DNA of 64,000 bases, from contig JALIFM010000001.1 of assembly GCA_022867625.1 (NCBI GenBank), positions 372,001 to 436,000 of the forward strand. The letters run 5' to 3'. The notes beneath the pieces are model-generated. The model ran no database searches. It was given only the letters and a program-made list of their open reading frames with translations, and was not told the DNA's origin. A program made the translations under genes and the position numbers. The stretch comes from Lachnospiraceae bacterium NSJ-143. Its GTDB lineage: Bacteria; Bacillota; Clostridia; Lachnospirales; Anaerotignaceae. Every line of letters starts with the position of its first letter. Position 1 is the stretch's first letter. Below, piece after piece: positions 8,755 to 18,352 of this stretch.

Positions 8755-9705
8755 ATGAAGATAGTTGTGCTTGAACCGCTTGGAATAAGTGCTGAGGAGC
8801 AGAAAAGGGCCTCGGAGAAAATAGTAAGCAAAGGCCATGATGTGGTGTTCTGCGATTCGAGGCCGGCGGACAAAGACGAGGTTGAAGCAAGAGCTGGGGA
8901 CGCTGACGCAGTTATAATAGCCAATATGCCTTTTGGTAAGGAATATATAGAAAAATGCGGAAAAATGAGGTTTTTGTCAGTGGCATTTGCTGGTGTTGAC
9001 CATGTGGATACAGAATTTTGCAGGCAGAGAGGAATAGTTGTATCAAACGCAGCAGGATATTCTGTAAACGCCGTAACGGAGCTGGTGTTTGGGTTGGCTG
9101 TTTCTGTTTTGCGCAATATTCCAAAATGTGACTGTGAGGCCAGAAACGGCGGCACAAAAGCGGGGCTTATAGGCACAGAGCTATTTGGCAAAAAATTTGG
9201 TGTTGTTGGCACAGGCGCAATAGGCAGCAGGGTGTGCACAATAGCTCTTGCCTTTGGCTGTGATGTTTACGCATACAGCAGGACAGAAAAGGAGGAGCTT
9301 ATTGGTAAAGGGGTAAAATATACAGGCCTTGAGGATATAATGAGAAACTGCGATATTATATCGCTCCATGTTCCGTTTGGCAAAAGCACTGATAAGCTGA
9401 TATCGGCTAAAATGATAAGTCTTATGAAAAAGAACGCAGTGCTTATAAACACCGCAAGGGGAGGCGTTGTGGACTCGCAGGCCCTTGCAGACGCGCTTAA
9501 TGCTGGCAGTATTGCAGGAGCGGGCATAGATGTACTTGAGGGGGAGCCGCCGTTTGACAAAAGCCACCCTCTTATAACAGCTGAAAATACGGTTATTACA
9601 CCTCACGCAGCGTTTGCCTCAAAGGAAGCTTTGTATACAAGAGCAGTTATGGTTTTTGACAATATAGAGCTTTGGGAAAATGGAACGCCGAGGAATCTCT
9701 GCTGA
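8755..9705 (+). CDS. D-isomer specific 2-hydroxyacid dehydrogenase
   Basis: This 316-aa NAD-dependent dehydrogenase has a central Rossmann domain whose dinucleotide loop, GVVGTGAIG, is near residue 145. Catalytic Arg235 lies in TARGGVVD and His284 in ITPHAAF. A glutamate between them, in the LEGEPPF segment, completes the triad. The family reduces 2-oxo acids (phosphoglycerate, lactate, hydroxyisocaproate and others). The motifs do not select a substrate, and the ACT domain of some SerA enzymes is absent. AGGAGG precedes the ATG. The gene is a single unit bounded by two terminators. Confidence 0.92.
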   Translation: MKIVVLEPLGISAEEQKRASEKIVSKGHDVVFCDSRPADKDEVEARAGDADAVIIANMPFGKEYIEKCGKMRFLSVAFAGVDHVDTEFCRQRGIVVSNAAGYSVNAVTELVFGLAVSVLRNIPKCDCEARNGGTKAGLIGTELFGKKFGVVGTGAIGSRVCTIALAFGCDVYAYSRTEKEELIGKGVKYTGLEDIMRNCDIISLHVPFGKSTDKLISAKMISLMKKNAVLINTARGGVVDSQALADALNAGSIAGAGIDVLEGEPPFDKSHPLITAENTVITPHAAFASKEALYTRAVMVFDNIELWENGTPRNLC

Positions 9706-9716
9706 TAATAAATTTA

Positions 9717-9747
9717 AAGCCGTCCCATTAATGGGGCGGCTTTTTTT
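9717..9747 (+). terminator. Rho-independent terminator
   Basis: A strong stem of about 10 bp (AGCCGTCCC with GGGGCGGCT), an ATTAAT loop and a run of seven T. It separates the dehydrogenase from the converging flavodoxin-ferredoxin gene. Confidence 0.9.
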
Positions 9748-9751
9748 GTAT

Positions 9752-10573
9752 TCAGTAAAACAGGTCAACCTGACCTCTGCGGGAATAGTCGCGCTCAAGA
9801 GCGGCTTTATGTGACAGATATCCTTCATCTGTATAGTACTTTGCACCTTTTGGACATTTCTTGACACATGCTCCGCATTTTATGCAGATTCCCTTGCCTA
9901 TGTATTCCTTTGGGTTTTCGGGGTTAATTGAGCCCATTGGACAGAGGGCGGCGCACAGTCCGCAGCTGTCGCATTTATCGTTTGTAAGTGGCCTTACCTT
10001 GAGTATGGATACCGGGTTTCCGTCAAGGCCGCGCGGTGTGTAGTATGGGCCTATAGGGCTGCGTCCCTTTACGGCTACAGGTGTTGAAGGTAATTCCGGC
10101 GACTTTATTTTTTCAACTGCTTTAACCGCAAGCTCATGGGCAAGCTCAATATCGGCTTCGTCAGGGCGGCCCTTGGCCAGTGTGTAAGAAAACGCGTGGG
10201 CGCCTACAAATGCCCCTGCGGCTATAGTGCGAAAGCCGTTCTTTTCCAGTATGTCCCTCAGCTCAATAAGGGCGTCGTCATAGTTTCTGTTGCCGTAGAG
10301 CACAACAGGTATTGCCATGGCGCCGGAGGAGGTGACAGTGTCAAGGTATTTGAGCAGTACATTTGGCACCCTTCCGGCGTAGACAGGAGTGCCTATAACC
10401 AATACCTCATCCTCAGGGATTATCTTTGGCTCGGCCCTTTCCTCCGGACGAGTAAAGCTGAATAAATCAAGCTCGGCGGAAAGTGCAGACGCTATATCGG
10501 CGCCTATACGTGTTACTATTTTTTCTGTAGTGCCGGTAGCGCTGAAATACATGGCGCAGACTTTTTTTACCAT
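9752..10573 (-). CDS. EFR1-type flavodoxin/ferredoxin fusion protein
   Basis: This 273-aa protein joins a flavodoxin-like domain (about 1-170) to two [4Fe-4S] clusters. The FMN phosphate loop is FSATGTTEK near residue 10. The clusters are CDSCGLCAALCP and CIKCGACVKKCP, near residues 202-240. Such proteins carry electrons in the cytoplasm of anaerobes, and no specific partner is encoded beside this one. It is transcribed alone toward the dehydrogenase terminator. The architecture is clear. The physiological electron donor and acceptor are unknown. Confidence 0.88.
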   Translation of the reverse strand: MVKKVCAMYFSATGTTEKIVTRIGADIASALSAELDLFSFTRPEERAEPKIIPEDEVLVIGTPVYAGRVPNVLLKYLDTVTSSGAMAIPVVLYGNRNYDDALIELRDILEKNGFRTIAAGAFVGAHAFSYTLAKGRPDEADIELAHELAVKAVEKIKSPELPSTPVAVKGRSPIGPYYTPRGLDGNPVSILKVRPLTNDKCDSCGLCAALCPMGSINPENPKEYIGKGICIKCGACVKKCPKGAKYYTDEGYLSHKAALERDYSRRGQVDLFY

Positions 10574-10814
10574 TTGTATCCCTCATTTCTATTTATTCTG
10601 ATTTGATATTAATAAGTATAAACCAGTTATTTATATAAATCAAGAAACCAAGCCGGACCTTTAAAGCTCTTAAAGGGAGTGGGCTGTAGGGTAATGAACC
10701 TGAATTGACATTTTGTATGGGTACAATACAAGACAATTTCCGGCGGCATATGGACTTGTGGCGTGCCTGTGTGATACCATACTACTCAATTACAAAAGAC
10801 AAGGGGGAACTTAA

Positions 10815-11543
10815 ATGAAAAAGATTGATTTGCATTCACATGTTGGAAATTTTGGAAGCTGGGCGGGCATAAAGAGCGATATTGACAGCATTATAAAAAA
10901 TATGGATACATACGAAATTGAAAAAACCGTACTCTGCAGCGCCAACCAGAACACGAACGAGGACACAAACGACGCCTTCAAAAAATACCCTGACAGGATA
11001 TTCCCTATAGTTTATGTCAACCCTCTTGAGGGCAGAAAATGTACTGATATTTTAAAGGAATATATCGAAAACTTTGGCTTTAAGGGTATCAAGCTCAATC
11101 CTCTCAAAAACGCCTTTGTGGCAGACGAGGAAGCTGTGGACCCTGTAATGGAGCTGGCGGAGATGTATGATATACCAGTGTTTATGCACAGCGGACACCC
11201 ACCTTACTCACTGCCATGGAGCATAGCCCTTCTTGCCGAAAGACACCCGAAGGTAAGGCTTGTAATGATACATATGGGCCACGGCCATGGGGTTTATATA
11301 GACGCGGCGCTTAAAATGGCCAGAAGGTACGATAATATCTATCTTGAGATGAGCGGCATGCCTATGGGCTCAAAGATAAAGGAAGCCTATGACACAGTTG
11401 GCAGAAACCGTATAATGTTTGGCATAGACACTCCTTTTCATCACCCCACTGTGGAGATGCAGAAGGTAATAACAAGCGGATTGGACGAAAAGGGCATAGA
11501 GGATGTATTCTACAACAACGCCAAGGAGTTTTTGAGGATTTAA
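10815..11543 (+). CDS. Amidohydrolase family protein (TIM-barrel metal-dependent hydrolase)
   Basis: A 242-aa amidohydrolase-2-type protein. The N-terminal DLHSH motif (residues 4-8), MHSGH near 125, IHMGHGHG near 154 and the FGIDTPFHHP segment near 200 supply the metal-ligand histidines and the late aspartate of this superfamily. Members decarboxylate or hydrolyse small aromatic or carboxylic substrates, and the substrate here is unknown. GGGGGA is correctly spaced before the ATG. The 241-bp region upstream has no promoter I trust. The gene stands alone before an ECF transporter subunit. Confidence 0.85.
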   Translation: MKKIDLHSHVGNFGSWAGIKSDIDSIIKNMDTYEIEKTVLCSANQNTNEDTNDAFKKYPDRIFPIVYVNPLEGRKCTDILKEYIENFGFKGIKLNPLKNAFVADEEAVDPVMELAEMYDIPVFMHSGHPPYSLPWSIALLAERHPKVRLVMIHMGHGHGVYIDAALKMARRYDNIYLEMSGMPMGSKIKEAYDTVGRNRIMFGIDTPFHHPTVEMQKVITSGLDEKGIEDVFYNNAKEFLRI

Positions 11544-11662
11544 ACCTCAAACTGTACCCATACGGTTTACTATAATTTCTGTTCAGGTATGGATTTTTAT
11601 GGCTCAGAGTGTTAACATTTCAAAGCAAAGAGAAGAATTTTTAAGCTTCAGGGGGGATTGGC

Positions 11663-12172
11663 ATGGAAAAATATACAGTAAAGGAAATAACAAAAACCGC
11701 GGCTATGGCGGCCATTGTGTTTATACTCACATACACATTTAAAATACCTTTTGCAGACGGATACACGCACCTTGGCGACTGCGCCATACTTATAGGCGTT
11801 ATTGTGCTGGGCGGCAGAAAGGGAGCGTGGGCCGGAGGAATAGGGGCGGCTATGAGCGACCTGCTCAGCGGATATGCGCATTGGATAATACCTACTCTTG
11901 TAATTAAGTTTCTGATGGCCACAGTTATGGGCATAGTAATAGAAAAGCTTATGCCAAAGTCAAAGATAAACTTTCTTGTGGGCGCTGTAGCCGGAGGGGT
12001 AGTGCAGATTTTAGGCTATACATCGGTAAAGATTTTATACTATGGCTTCTCTCAGGCCATGATTATGACGCCTACGCTTTTAATACAGACAGCGGCGGGA
12101 ATTGTAATAACATTTGTGTTTGTTGCTGTGCTCAGAACAAGCGGAATACTGGAGAGGGTAAAGGCCCTTTGA
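11663..12172 (+). CDS. ECF transporter S component
   Basis: This 169-aa integral membrane protein has about five to six hydrophobic segments and the typical S-component opening (an amphipathic start, then a GYTHLGDCAILIG segment near residue 33). S components bind a vitamin or precursor and dock with the EcfAA'T energising module encoded elsewhere. Riboflavin, pantothenate and queuosine-precursor transporters all have this look. No vitamin riboswitch is visible in the 119-bp leader, so the substrate is open. A strong terminator begins 6 bp after the stop. Confidence 0.8.
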   Translation: MEKYTVKEITKTAAMAAIVFILTYTFKIPFADGYTHLGDCAILIGVIVLGGRKGAWAGGIGAAMSDLLSGYAHWIIPTLVIKFLMATVMGIVIEKLMPKSKINFLVGAVAGGVVQILGYTSVKILYYGFSQAMIMTPTLLIQTAAGIVITFVFVAVLRTSGILERVKAL

Positions 12173-12177
12173 CTATA

Positions 12178-12208
12178 AGCCATACGGATAAGCCGTATGG
12201 CTTTTTTT
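12178..12208 (+). terminator. Rho-independent terminator
   Basis: A stem of about 11 bp (AGCCATACGG pairing with CCGTATGGCT), a short loop and seven T, right after the ECF S component gene. Confidence 0.9.
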
Positions 12209-12396
12209 CTGCGCAGAAGTGTCCGGAAAATAAAATCAGGTTTTACAGAGTATTTTTAGCTTTTATTGCGGACAAATGTATTTGGCGGAATAATAAAGTG
12301 GATATTTTGGCGCTAAAAGCCTTTTTATTTCTGTGTTTTAAAACAAATTCAACATATTTTGCTTGTGGCTTCAAACCCGCAAAAGAGAGCAAAACA
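12209..12396. other. Intergenic spacer without a recognised gene
   Basis: This stretch lies between the ECF terminator and the promoter of the ACT/PFL pair. A 78-codon frame crosses it, but it starts inside the terminator and has no ribosome binding site. No RNA structure is recognised. Confidence 0.5.
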
Positions 12397-12425
12397 TTGA
12401 CGTGACAATTAATATGATTTATTAT
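12397..12425 (+). promoter_or_regulatory. Sigma-A-type promoter for the ACT/PFL operon
   Basis: TTGACG and TATTAT are separated by 17 bp, about 55 bp upstream of the ACT-domain gene, in an AT-rich region. Confidence 0.55.
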
Positions 12426-12480
12426 TAATAAAACGTATAATTTTTGTAAAGCGCTTATTATTCGTACAGGAGGAGTTTAA

Positions 12481-12750
12481 ATGAACTGCATTATAACTGT
12501 TTTAGGAAAAGACAAGGTAGGTATAATAGCCAAGGTCTGCATTTACCTTTCGGAGTGCGGGGTTAATATACTTGACATTTCCCAGACAATAGTAAAGGGG
12601 TATTTCAGCATGCTTATGATTGCTGATATAGAAAACTGCACTGTGCCGTTTGAGGACCTTGCCTCGGGGCTTAAAAAAATCGGCGATGAGCTTAATGTTG
12701 AAATCCGTATCCAGCAGGAAGCTATTTTCGACTGTATGCACAGGATATAA
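12481..12750 (+). CDS. ACT domain protein (UPF0237 family)
   Basis: This 89-aa protein is a single ACT domain. Its beta-alpha-beta start, [28 protein letters not shown], occupies about residues 6-33. ACT domains usually bind amino acids as regulatory modules. It lies 20 bp upstream of a UPF0210/PFL-family gene. The two families are widely paired in Firmicutes and Archaea, so it is probably the ligand-sensing partner of that protein. The biochemical role is not established. AGGAGG precedes the ATG. Confidence 0.9.
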   Translation: MNCIITVLGKDKVGIIAKVCIYLSECGVNILDISQTIVKGYFSMLMIADIENCTVPFEDLASGLKKIGDELNVEIRIQQEAIFDCMHRI

Positions 12751-12770
12751 AAACGGGAGGAAACGCGCCA

Positions 12771-14129
12771 ATGATTTCAAGAAGAGAGATACAGGAAACA
12801 AATTCTATGATTCAGCACATGAACCTTGATGTCCGCACAATAACAATGGGCATCAGCCTTCTGGACTGCGCTGATTCGGATATAGATAAATTCAACGAAA
12901 AGATATACAACAAAATAACAACAAAGGCTAAGGATTTGGTTAAGGTTGGAAACCAGCTTGAGCTTGAGCTTGGCATACCTATTGTAAACAAAAGAATATC
13001 TGTAACGCCTATAGCCATAGCGGCTGCCGGCTGCAATACAGACAGCTATGTGTCTGTGGCCAAAACCCTTGACAGGGCGGCAAAGGCTGTTGGGGTTAAT
13101 TTCCTCGGCGGGTTTTCGGCCCTTGTGCACAAGGGCTGTACTCCAAGCGACAGGGTGCTTATAGACTCTATCCCTCAGGCGCTTGCAGAAACCGATTTTG
13201 TCTGCTCATCTGTAAATGTTGGCACATCAAGAAACGGTATCGATATGGATACAGTAAAGAGAATGGGCCAGATTATAAAGGAAACCGCCGAGCTTTCAAA
13301 AGACAACAGCTGTCTTGGCTGCGCAAAGCTTGTGGTGTTCTGCAACGCTGTTGAGGATAACCCGTTTATGGCAGGAGCATTCCATGGTGTGGGAGAGAAG
13401 GACTGTGTGATAAATGTAGGTGTAAGCGGACCGGGCGTTGTAAAAAAGGCCCTTGAGGAGGCCCGCGGTGCCGACTTTGAGACACTCTGCGAGACAATTA
13501 AAAAGACTGCCTTCAAAATTACCCGTGTTGGCCAGCTTGTAGCTCAAGAGGCTTCCAGAAGGCTTGACACACCTTTTGGCATAATAGATTTGTCTCTGGC
13601 GCCTACTCCGGCCATAGGAGATTCAATAGCCGAGATATTTCAGGAGATGGGCCTTGAGCAGGCCGGCGCTCCGGGAACGACAGCGGCTCTTGCAATGCTC
13701 AACGACAATGTTAAAAAGGGTGGAGTTATGGCCAGCTCTTATGTAGGCGGGTTAAGCGGTGCATTTATACCTGTAAGCGAGGACAACGGAATGATTGAGG
13801 CTGCCAAAATGGGCGCTCTCACACTTGAAAAGCTTGAGGCTATGACATGCGTGTGCTCTGTGGGGCTGGATATGATAGCCATACCGGGTGATACCTCCGC
13901 TGAGACAATATCCGGAATAATAGCCGATGAGTCCGCTATAGGCATGATTAACAGCAAGACAACAGCGGTAAGGATAATACCTGTTGTAGGCAAGGGTGTA
14001 GGAGAAACTGTAGAGTTCGGCGGGCTTTTGGGCTACGCTCCTATAATGCCTGTAAACGGCTACAGCTGCAAGGCGTTTATAGACAGGGGCGGAAGGATAC
14101 CGGCGCCAATTCACAGCTTTAAGAATTAA
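12771..14129 (+). CDS. PFL family protein (UPF0210)
   Basis: This 452-aa protein matches UPF0210 in length and character, with long conserved blocks such as [12 protein letters not shown] and [12 protein letters not shown] near residues 280-306. The family is structurally related to pyruvate formate-lyase-type barrels. It has no glycyl-radical motif here and no activase next to it. Its reaction is unknown. Tight linkage to the preceding ACT gene suggests amino-acid-linked regulation. GGGAGG is present but about 11 bp from the ATG. Confidence 0.9.
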   Translation: MISRREIQETNSMIQHMNLDVRTITMGISLLDCADSDIDKFNEKIYNKITTKAKDLVKVGNQLELELGIPIVNKRISVTPIAIAAAGCNTDSYVSVAKTLDRAAKAVGVNFLGGFSALVHKGCTPSDRVLIDSIPQALAETDFVCSSVNVGTSRNGIDMDTVKRMGQIIKETAELSKDNSCLGCAKLVVFCNAVEDNPFMAGAFHGVGEKDCVINVGVSGPGVVKKALEEARGADFETLCETIKKTAFKITRVGQLVAQEASRRLDTPFGIIDLSLAPTPAIGDSIAEIFQEMGLEQAGAPGTTAALAMLNDNVKKGGVMASSYVGGLSGAFIPVSEDNGMIEAAKMGALTLEKLEAMTCVCSVGLDMIAIPGDTSAETISGIIADESAIGMINSKTTAVRIIPVVGKGVGETVEFGGLLGYAPIMPVNGYSCKAFIDRGGRIPAPIHSFKN

Positions 14130-14256
14130 AGGCTTACGGTTAAAAACCGGATAATAAAAGAATCTGTTTAAATGGGTTTCGGTTTAATTAAAAGTCCGGC
14201 TGCTGCGCACTGTGCATGTATGTGGCCGCATGATATAAAATAGAGCAGAATTTATT

Positions 14257-14285
14257 AAAAACCGCGCGTTTGCGCGGTTTTTTTG
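14257..14285 (+). terminator. Rho-independent terminator
   Basis: A perfect ACCGCGC/GCGCGGT stem with a TT loop and seven T. It lies in the 340-bp spacer between the PFL-family gene and pepD, which holds no other recognised feature. Confidence 0.85.
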
Positions 14286-14469
14286 TTGTCCGGATAAAAA
14301 ATGGGGAAAATAAAATGCCGGCCGGTGTAAAACAGCAGCCACAGGGAACACAGTTTTTTTGCAAAATTTGCCTGTACACTGGTTCTGCACCGGAGTTATG
14401 GTATAATTTAGCTATTAAAATTAAGAAAATAAAGCCAATAATAATTTAAAAGCGCAGGAGGAATTGAGC

Positions 14470-15918
14470 ATGTATGTTCTAAAGGGTGTTGAGCCGGAAA
14501 ATGTATGGAGATTTTTTGAGGATATAAGCCGTATACCGAGGGGAAGCGGAAACGAGAAGGAAATCTGCGATTATTTTGAGGATTTCGCATTAAAGCGTGG
14601 CCTGTGGTATAAAAGGGATGAAAGTGATAATATTCTGATTAGAAAACAGGCCTCGGCGGGCTACGAAGGCTCTGAGGGCGTTATACTTCAGGGCCATATG
14701 GACATGGTGTGCGAAAAGCTTGCAGAAAGCAGTCATGATTTTTTGAAGGACCCCATTAAACTGGTGCGTGACGGGGATTTTCTGCGTGCGGACGGTACAA
14801 CTCTTGGAGGCGACGATGGAATAGCGGCGGCTATGGCGCTTGCCGTACTGGATGATGACAGGCTTGAGCACCCGCCTCTGGAGGTGCTGCTCACATCTGA
14901 CGAGGAGGTGGGCATGAACGGGGCCAGAAACTTTGACTGCTCGCTTCTAAGCGGCACAAGGCTTATAAATATCGACTCCGAGGAGGAGGGCGAGATTATA
15001 ACCTGCTGTGCCGGAGGTATGAGGGCGGAGCTTAATCTGCCTGTTGAGAGAGTCAAATCTCCGGAAGATGTAAAATTCTTCCAGATAGCAGTAAACGGTC
15101 TCAAGGGCGGCCATTCCGGAAGCGACATACATTTGCAGAGGGCAAGCGCCGCAAAGCTTATGGCAAGGCTGCTGAGGGGAATAGAAAACCTCTGCGGCCT
15201 GTGCGAGATAACCGGCGGCAGCAAGGACAACGCCATAAACAGAGAGATAAAGGCCATTGTTTTTGCCGTACCGGAAAATTTTGAAAAAATAAAAAGCATT
15301 ATTTTGGAATATGAGAAAATATTTAATAAAGAATATTTGGGCGCTGAATATGGGATTAATATTACTGTTGAGGCTTTAAATACTGCGCCTGAAACTGTGC
15401 TTTCACAGGAAACATTTAAAAAGGCTGTGGATATGCTTACACTTATACCTTACGGCGTTGTGACAATGAGCATGGAAATGAAGGGTCTTGTGGAAAGCTC
15501 CTCAAACATAGGCGTGGTAAGGACATACAGCGACAGAATAACGGTTATATCCGCGACGAGAAGCTCGGTTATGACAAGGCGTGACGCTATAGAGGAGCAG
15601 TTTGTGGCTATAAGCAGGCTTACGGGCGCCGAGCTTACTGTAAGGGGAAAATACCCTGCATGGGAATACAGGAAAAAGTCTGGTCTGAGGAATACAATGC
15701 TTTCGGCCTACAGGGAGCTTTTCGGCACCGAGGCAAGGCTTAACGCCATACACGCTGGGCTTGAGTGCGGACTTTTTGCCGGAAGGCTGCCGGATTTGGA
15801 TATGGCATCAATAGGTCCCGACATGAGCGGCGTGCACACAACGGAGGAAAGGCTTAGCATACCTTCGGTGGAAAGGACATACAGATATCTGACTGAAATA
15901 TTAAAAAGACTGAAATAA
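14470..15918 (+). CDS. pepD: Aminoacyl-histidine dipeptidase (PepD, M20 family)
   Basis: This 482-aa M20 metallopeptidase cleaves dipeptides such as Xaa-His in the cytoplasm. The zinc site is built from QGHMDMVCEK near residue 77, GDDGIAAAM near 116 and the DEEVGM acidic pair near 146. KGGHSGSDIH near 215 marks the start of the lid/dimerisation domain. The ATG at 14470 is used because AGGAGG at 14455-14460 is well spaced. The in-frame TTG at 14464 is too close to it. The permease gene follows after 22 bp. Confidence 0.92.
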   Translation: MYVLKGVEPENVWRFFEDISRIPRGSGNEKEICDYFEDFALKRGLWYKRDESDNILIRKQASAGYEGSEGVILQGHMDMVCEKLAESSHDFLKDPIKLVRDGDFLRADGTTLGGDDGIAAAMALAVLDDDRLEHPPLEVLLTSDEEVGMNGARNFDCSLLSGTRLINIDSEEEGEIITCCAGGMRAELNLPVERVKSPEDVKFFQIAVNGLKGGHSGSDIHLQRASAAKLMARLLRGIENLCGLCEITGGSKDNAINREIKAIVFAVPENFEKIKSIILEYEKIFNKEYLGAEYGINITVEALNTAPETVLSQETFKKAVDMLTLIPYGVVTMSMEMKGLVESSSNIGVVRTYSDRITVISATRSSVMTRRDAIEEQFVAISRLTGAELTVRGKYPAWEYRKKSGLRNTMLSAYRELFGTEARLNAIHAGLECGLFAGRLPDLDMASIGPDMSGVHTTEERLSIPSVERTYRYLTEILKRLK

Positions 15919-15940
15919 AGTATAAAGGACGTGTAAAATT

Positions 15941-17089
15941 ATGAAAAAGCCTTGGCACAGCCGGTATTTTGAAATTTCATTTTTTACGGCGGCTACAGCT
16001 GTTTTTGTCAGCGCCGTATTTTTGATAATGAACAATATTGACGTGATATTCAAAAGCCTGTGTCAGGGGTTTTTCTGGGTTATAGGCATATTTACGCCAG
16101 TATATATAGCTGTGGCAGTGGCGTTTGTGCTGGACCCGGCTGTGGATTTTTTTCAGAATGAGACAGGCGGGCTTTTCAGGCAGAACAAAAAGGGAGCGTT
16201 TAAAAAGCGCATACGCGGAGCTTCTGTCACATATGTGATAATATTCCTGCTTATAGGGGCGGGCATAAGGCTTACACTCAAAAGCTTCGGCCCTGAGGAG
16301 GTCGGCGACCTTTCGGCTGTTATAGAGGATTTTGTGTATGATATGAAAAATTTTCTGTTCGGAATCAAAAGAATACTGGACGACACCGGACTGTTTTCAA
16401 ATACCGATTATGTTTTTAACAGCATAATAGCAAGGTTTTCGGATTTGAGCCAGAGGTTTGTGTTTTCGGCAGCGGTATCTGTTACATCCTTTGGCGGAAA
16501 ACTGCTGGATTTTGCAATAGGGCTTGTGGCGGCGTTTTATTTTCTTGTGGAAAAGGAGCGCCTGCTGTTCAGGATTAACGAGACGGCTGAGGTTTTCTTT
16601 CCTCAAAAGGTATACAGCTGCCTTAAAAACGCGTTTTCGGATATAGACGAGATATTTTCGGGGTATGTTTCAGGACAGCTCATAGACGCCATGATTATGA
16701 CAGTTATGGTAAGCGTAGCCATGTGGATGCTTGGTATAAGGTATTTTATGATTATAGGCATAATTTCTGGCATAGCAAACCTTATACCGTATGTGGGGGC
16801 CGCCGCGGCTTTTGTTCTGTCGGTGGCTGCCGCCGCCGCTCAGGGTACTCCGGTAAAAGCGCTTTACGCCGCCATAATGGTGCTGGGGCTACAGCAGATA
16901 GACGCTATGGTGATTGTGCCTAAAATTGTGGGAAGCAGGGTAAGGCTTCACCCGGTACTGGTTATTGTTTCCCTTTCTGTATTCGGCTCAATGTTCGGCG
17001 TTGCCGGAATGATAATAGCGGTGCCGGTAACAGCGTTTATAAAGAAGAAATTTGACAGGATTTATATGAAAAAGAAATTCAGCTCTTGA
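15941..17089 (+). CDS. AI-2E family transporter (PerM/YdiK-like)
   Basis: This 382-aa polytopic membrane protein has about eight hydrophobic segments. The first two are near residues 13-35 and 40-66. A long soluble stretch (about 70-170) precedes the conserved C-terminal core. The GIRYFMIIGIISGIANLIPYVG segment near residue 265 is diagnostic of the AI-2E/PerM family. Members have been linked to autoinducer-2 export or Na+/H+ antiport, and neither can be assigned. luxS occurs about 4 kb downstream but in a separate transcription unit. Confidence 0.88.
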   Translation: MKKPWHSRYFEISFFTAATAVFVSAVFLIMNNIDVIFKSLCQGFFWVIGIFTPVYIAVAVAFVLDPAVDFFQNETGGLFRQNKKGAFKKRIRGASVTYVIIFLLIGAGIRLTLKSFGPEEVGDLSAVIEDFVYDMKNFLFGIKRILDDTGLFSNTDYVFNSIIARFSDLSQRFVFSAAVSVTSFGGKLLDFAIGLVAAFYFLVEKERLLFRINETAEVFFPQKVYSCLKNAFSDIDEIFSGYVSGQLIDAMIMTVMVSVAMWMLGIRYFMIIGIISGIANLIPYVGAAAAFVLSVAAAAAQGTPVKALYAAIMVLGLQQIDAMVIVPKIVGSRVRLHPVLVIVSLSVFGSMFGVAGMIIAVPVTAFIKKKFDRIYMKKKFSS

Positions 17090-17129
17090 ATTATGACAGA
17101 GTTATGGTATATTTTAACCGGGTGATATA

Positions 17130-17840
17130 ATGGACGACAGATTTTTACGAACCAGAATGCTTATAGGCGAGGAAAGCTTTGACAGGCTCAGGCAGAGCAC
17201 AGTTATGATTTTCGGCCTTGGCGGTGTAGGCGGCTACGCGGCGGAGGCTATAGCCAGAAGCGGCGTGGGCCATATTGTACTTATAGACAGCGATACTATA
17301 GATGTAACCAACATAAACAGACAGATACTGGCTCTGGACTCAACAGTGGGAATGTACAAGACAGATGCCATGGAGCGCAGAATTATGGAAATAAACCCGG
17401 ACGCCAGAGTGGAAAAACATAATATCTTTTTTTTGCCCGGAAACAATGGTATAATAAAGCCGGAAACGGATTATATTGTGGACGCTGTGGATACCGTAAG
17501 CGCCAAAATCGAGATAGCTGTAAGGGCCTGCGAGCTGGGAATACCGGTTATCTCGTCTATGGGTACGGGCTATAAGCTTGACCCTTCAAGGCTTGAGGTG
17601 GCCGATATTTACAAAACATCGGTCTGCCCGCTGGCAAAGGTTATGCGGCATGAGCTTAAAAAAAGAGGCATAAAAGGGCTGAAGGTTGTATACTCAAAGG
17701 AAGAGCCCAGAGAGCCGGCTTTTAGTATTGACGACAGTACGGCAAGAAAGCGCACAGCCGCAAGCTGTGCTTTTGTTCCTCCGGCGGCGGGGCTTTTGAT
17801 AGCCTCGGAGGTTGTAAGGGATTTGGCCGGATGTTTGTGA
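17130..17840 (+). CDS. tcdA: tRNA threonylcarbamoyladenosine dehydratase (TcdA/HesA/ThiF family)
   Basis: This 236-aa E1-like adenylating enzyme has the nucleotide loop FGLGGVGGYAAEAIARSG at residues about 28-45, and DSDTIDVTNINRQ near 55, which contacts ATP. TcdA cyclises t6A to ct6A in tRNA. Length and the SMGTGYKLDPSRLEVADIYKTSVCPLAK segment favour TcdA over ThiF or MoeB, but sulfur-carrier roles are not excluded. It lies between a permease gene and an RseC-family gene, probably in one operon. Confidence 0.82.
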   Translation: MDDRFLRTRMLIGEESFDRLRQSTVMIFGLGGVGGYAAEAIARSGVGHIVLIDSDTIDVTNINRQILALDSTVGMYKTDAMERRIMEINPDARVEKHNIFFLPGNNGIIKPETDYIVDAVDTVSAKIEIAVRACELGIPVISSMGTGYKLDPSRLEVADIYKTSVCPLAKVMRHELKKRGIKGLKVVYSKEEPREPAFSIDDSTARKRTAASCAFVPPAAGLLIASEVVRDLAGCL

Positions 17841-17855
17841 CGGGAGGTAATATAT

Positions 17856-18287
17856 ATGGCTGAAAAAGGTATAGTGATAGGGCTTAAGGAAAACAACCTG
17901 GCTGTTATAAAAATGACAAGGCAGGAGGCCTGCGCCAAATGCAAGGCGTGTCTGGCCGGAATGAGTGAAAAGGATATGTTTGTGGAGGCCGAAAACGCCT
18001 GCGGTGCTCAGGTCGACGACTGGGTGGAGATAGAGCTTGCGCCTGACGGGTTTATTCACGCTGTGCTTATTATGTACGGTATACCGTTTCTGGCTTTTAT
18101 GGCCGGTATCGGTGTCGGTTACGCTTTAGGTGGAATGCAGGCTTTTGTAAACAGGGAAATCGTATCCTGCGCTGTCGGGCTGCTGTTTACATTTGCGGCA
18201 TTTATGTGGATAAGGAGCCAGGAAAAGCGCTGGTCTACCAAGAAATACAGGCCGGTTGCTGCAAGGCTTGCGACCCATGAAAATTAA
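17856..18287 (+). CDS. SoxR-reducing system RseC family protein
   Basis: This 143-aa protein has an N-terminal cytoplasmic beta-rich part carrying the Cys cluster C26-x2-C29-x2-C32. Two transmembrane segments follow (about 68-92 and 100-122). RseC proteins work with Rnf/Rsx-type electron transport or redox sensing, but no rnf gene is in the window. GGGAGG lies close before the ATG at 17856. A long inverted repeat follows the stop and overlaps the start of the next gene. Confidence 0.85.
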   Translation: MAEKGIVIGLKENNLAVIKMTRQEACAKCKACLAGMSEKDMFVEAENACGAQVDDWVEIELAPDGFIHAVLIMYGIPFLAFMAGIGVGYALGGMQAFVNREIVSCAVGLLFTFAAFMWIRSQEKRWSTKKYRPVAARLATHEN

Positions 18288-18304
18288 TATTTGCGAATAA
18301 ATGA

Positions 18305-18352
18305 AATAAAAACACCTCCTGTAAATATTATATTACAGGAGGTGTTTTTATT
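18305..18352 (+). promoter_or_regulatory. 20-bp perfect inverted repeat covering the next gene's ribosome binding site and start
   Basis: Arms at 18305-18324 and 18333-18352 are perfectly complementary, with an 8-nt AT loop. The 3' arm contains the AGGAGG of the following gene and the first two bases of its TTG start. The hairpin ends in a T-rich run, so it can act as a terminator for the RseC gene. It could also hide the Shine-Dalgarno site in read-through transcripts. Confidence 0.75.

Noticed and set aside
10704-10730. TTGACA followed by TACAAT upstream of the amidohydrolase gene
   Set aside because: The two boxes are only 11 bp apart, too close for a sigma-A promoter.
12169-12405. 78-codon plus-strand frame after the ECF S component
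   Set aside because: It begins in the terminator hairpin, has no ribosome binding site and runs through a promoter region.
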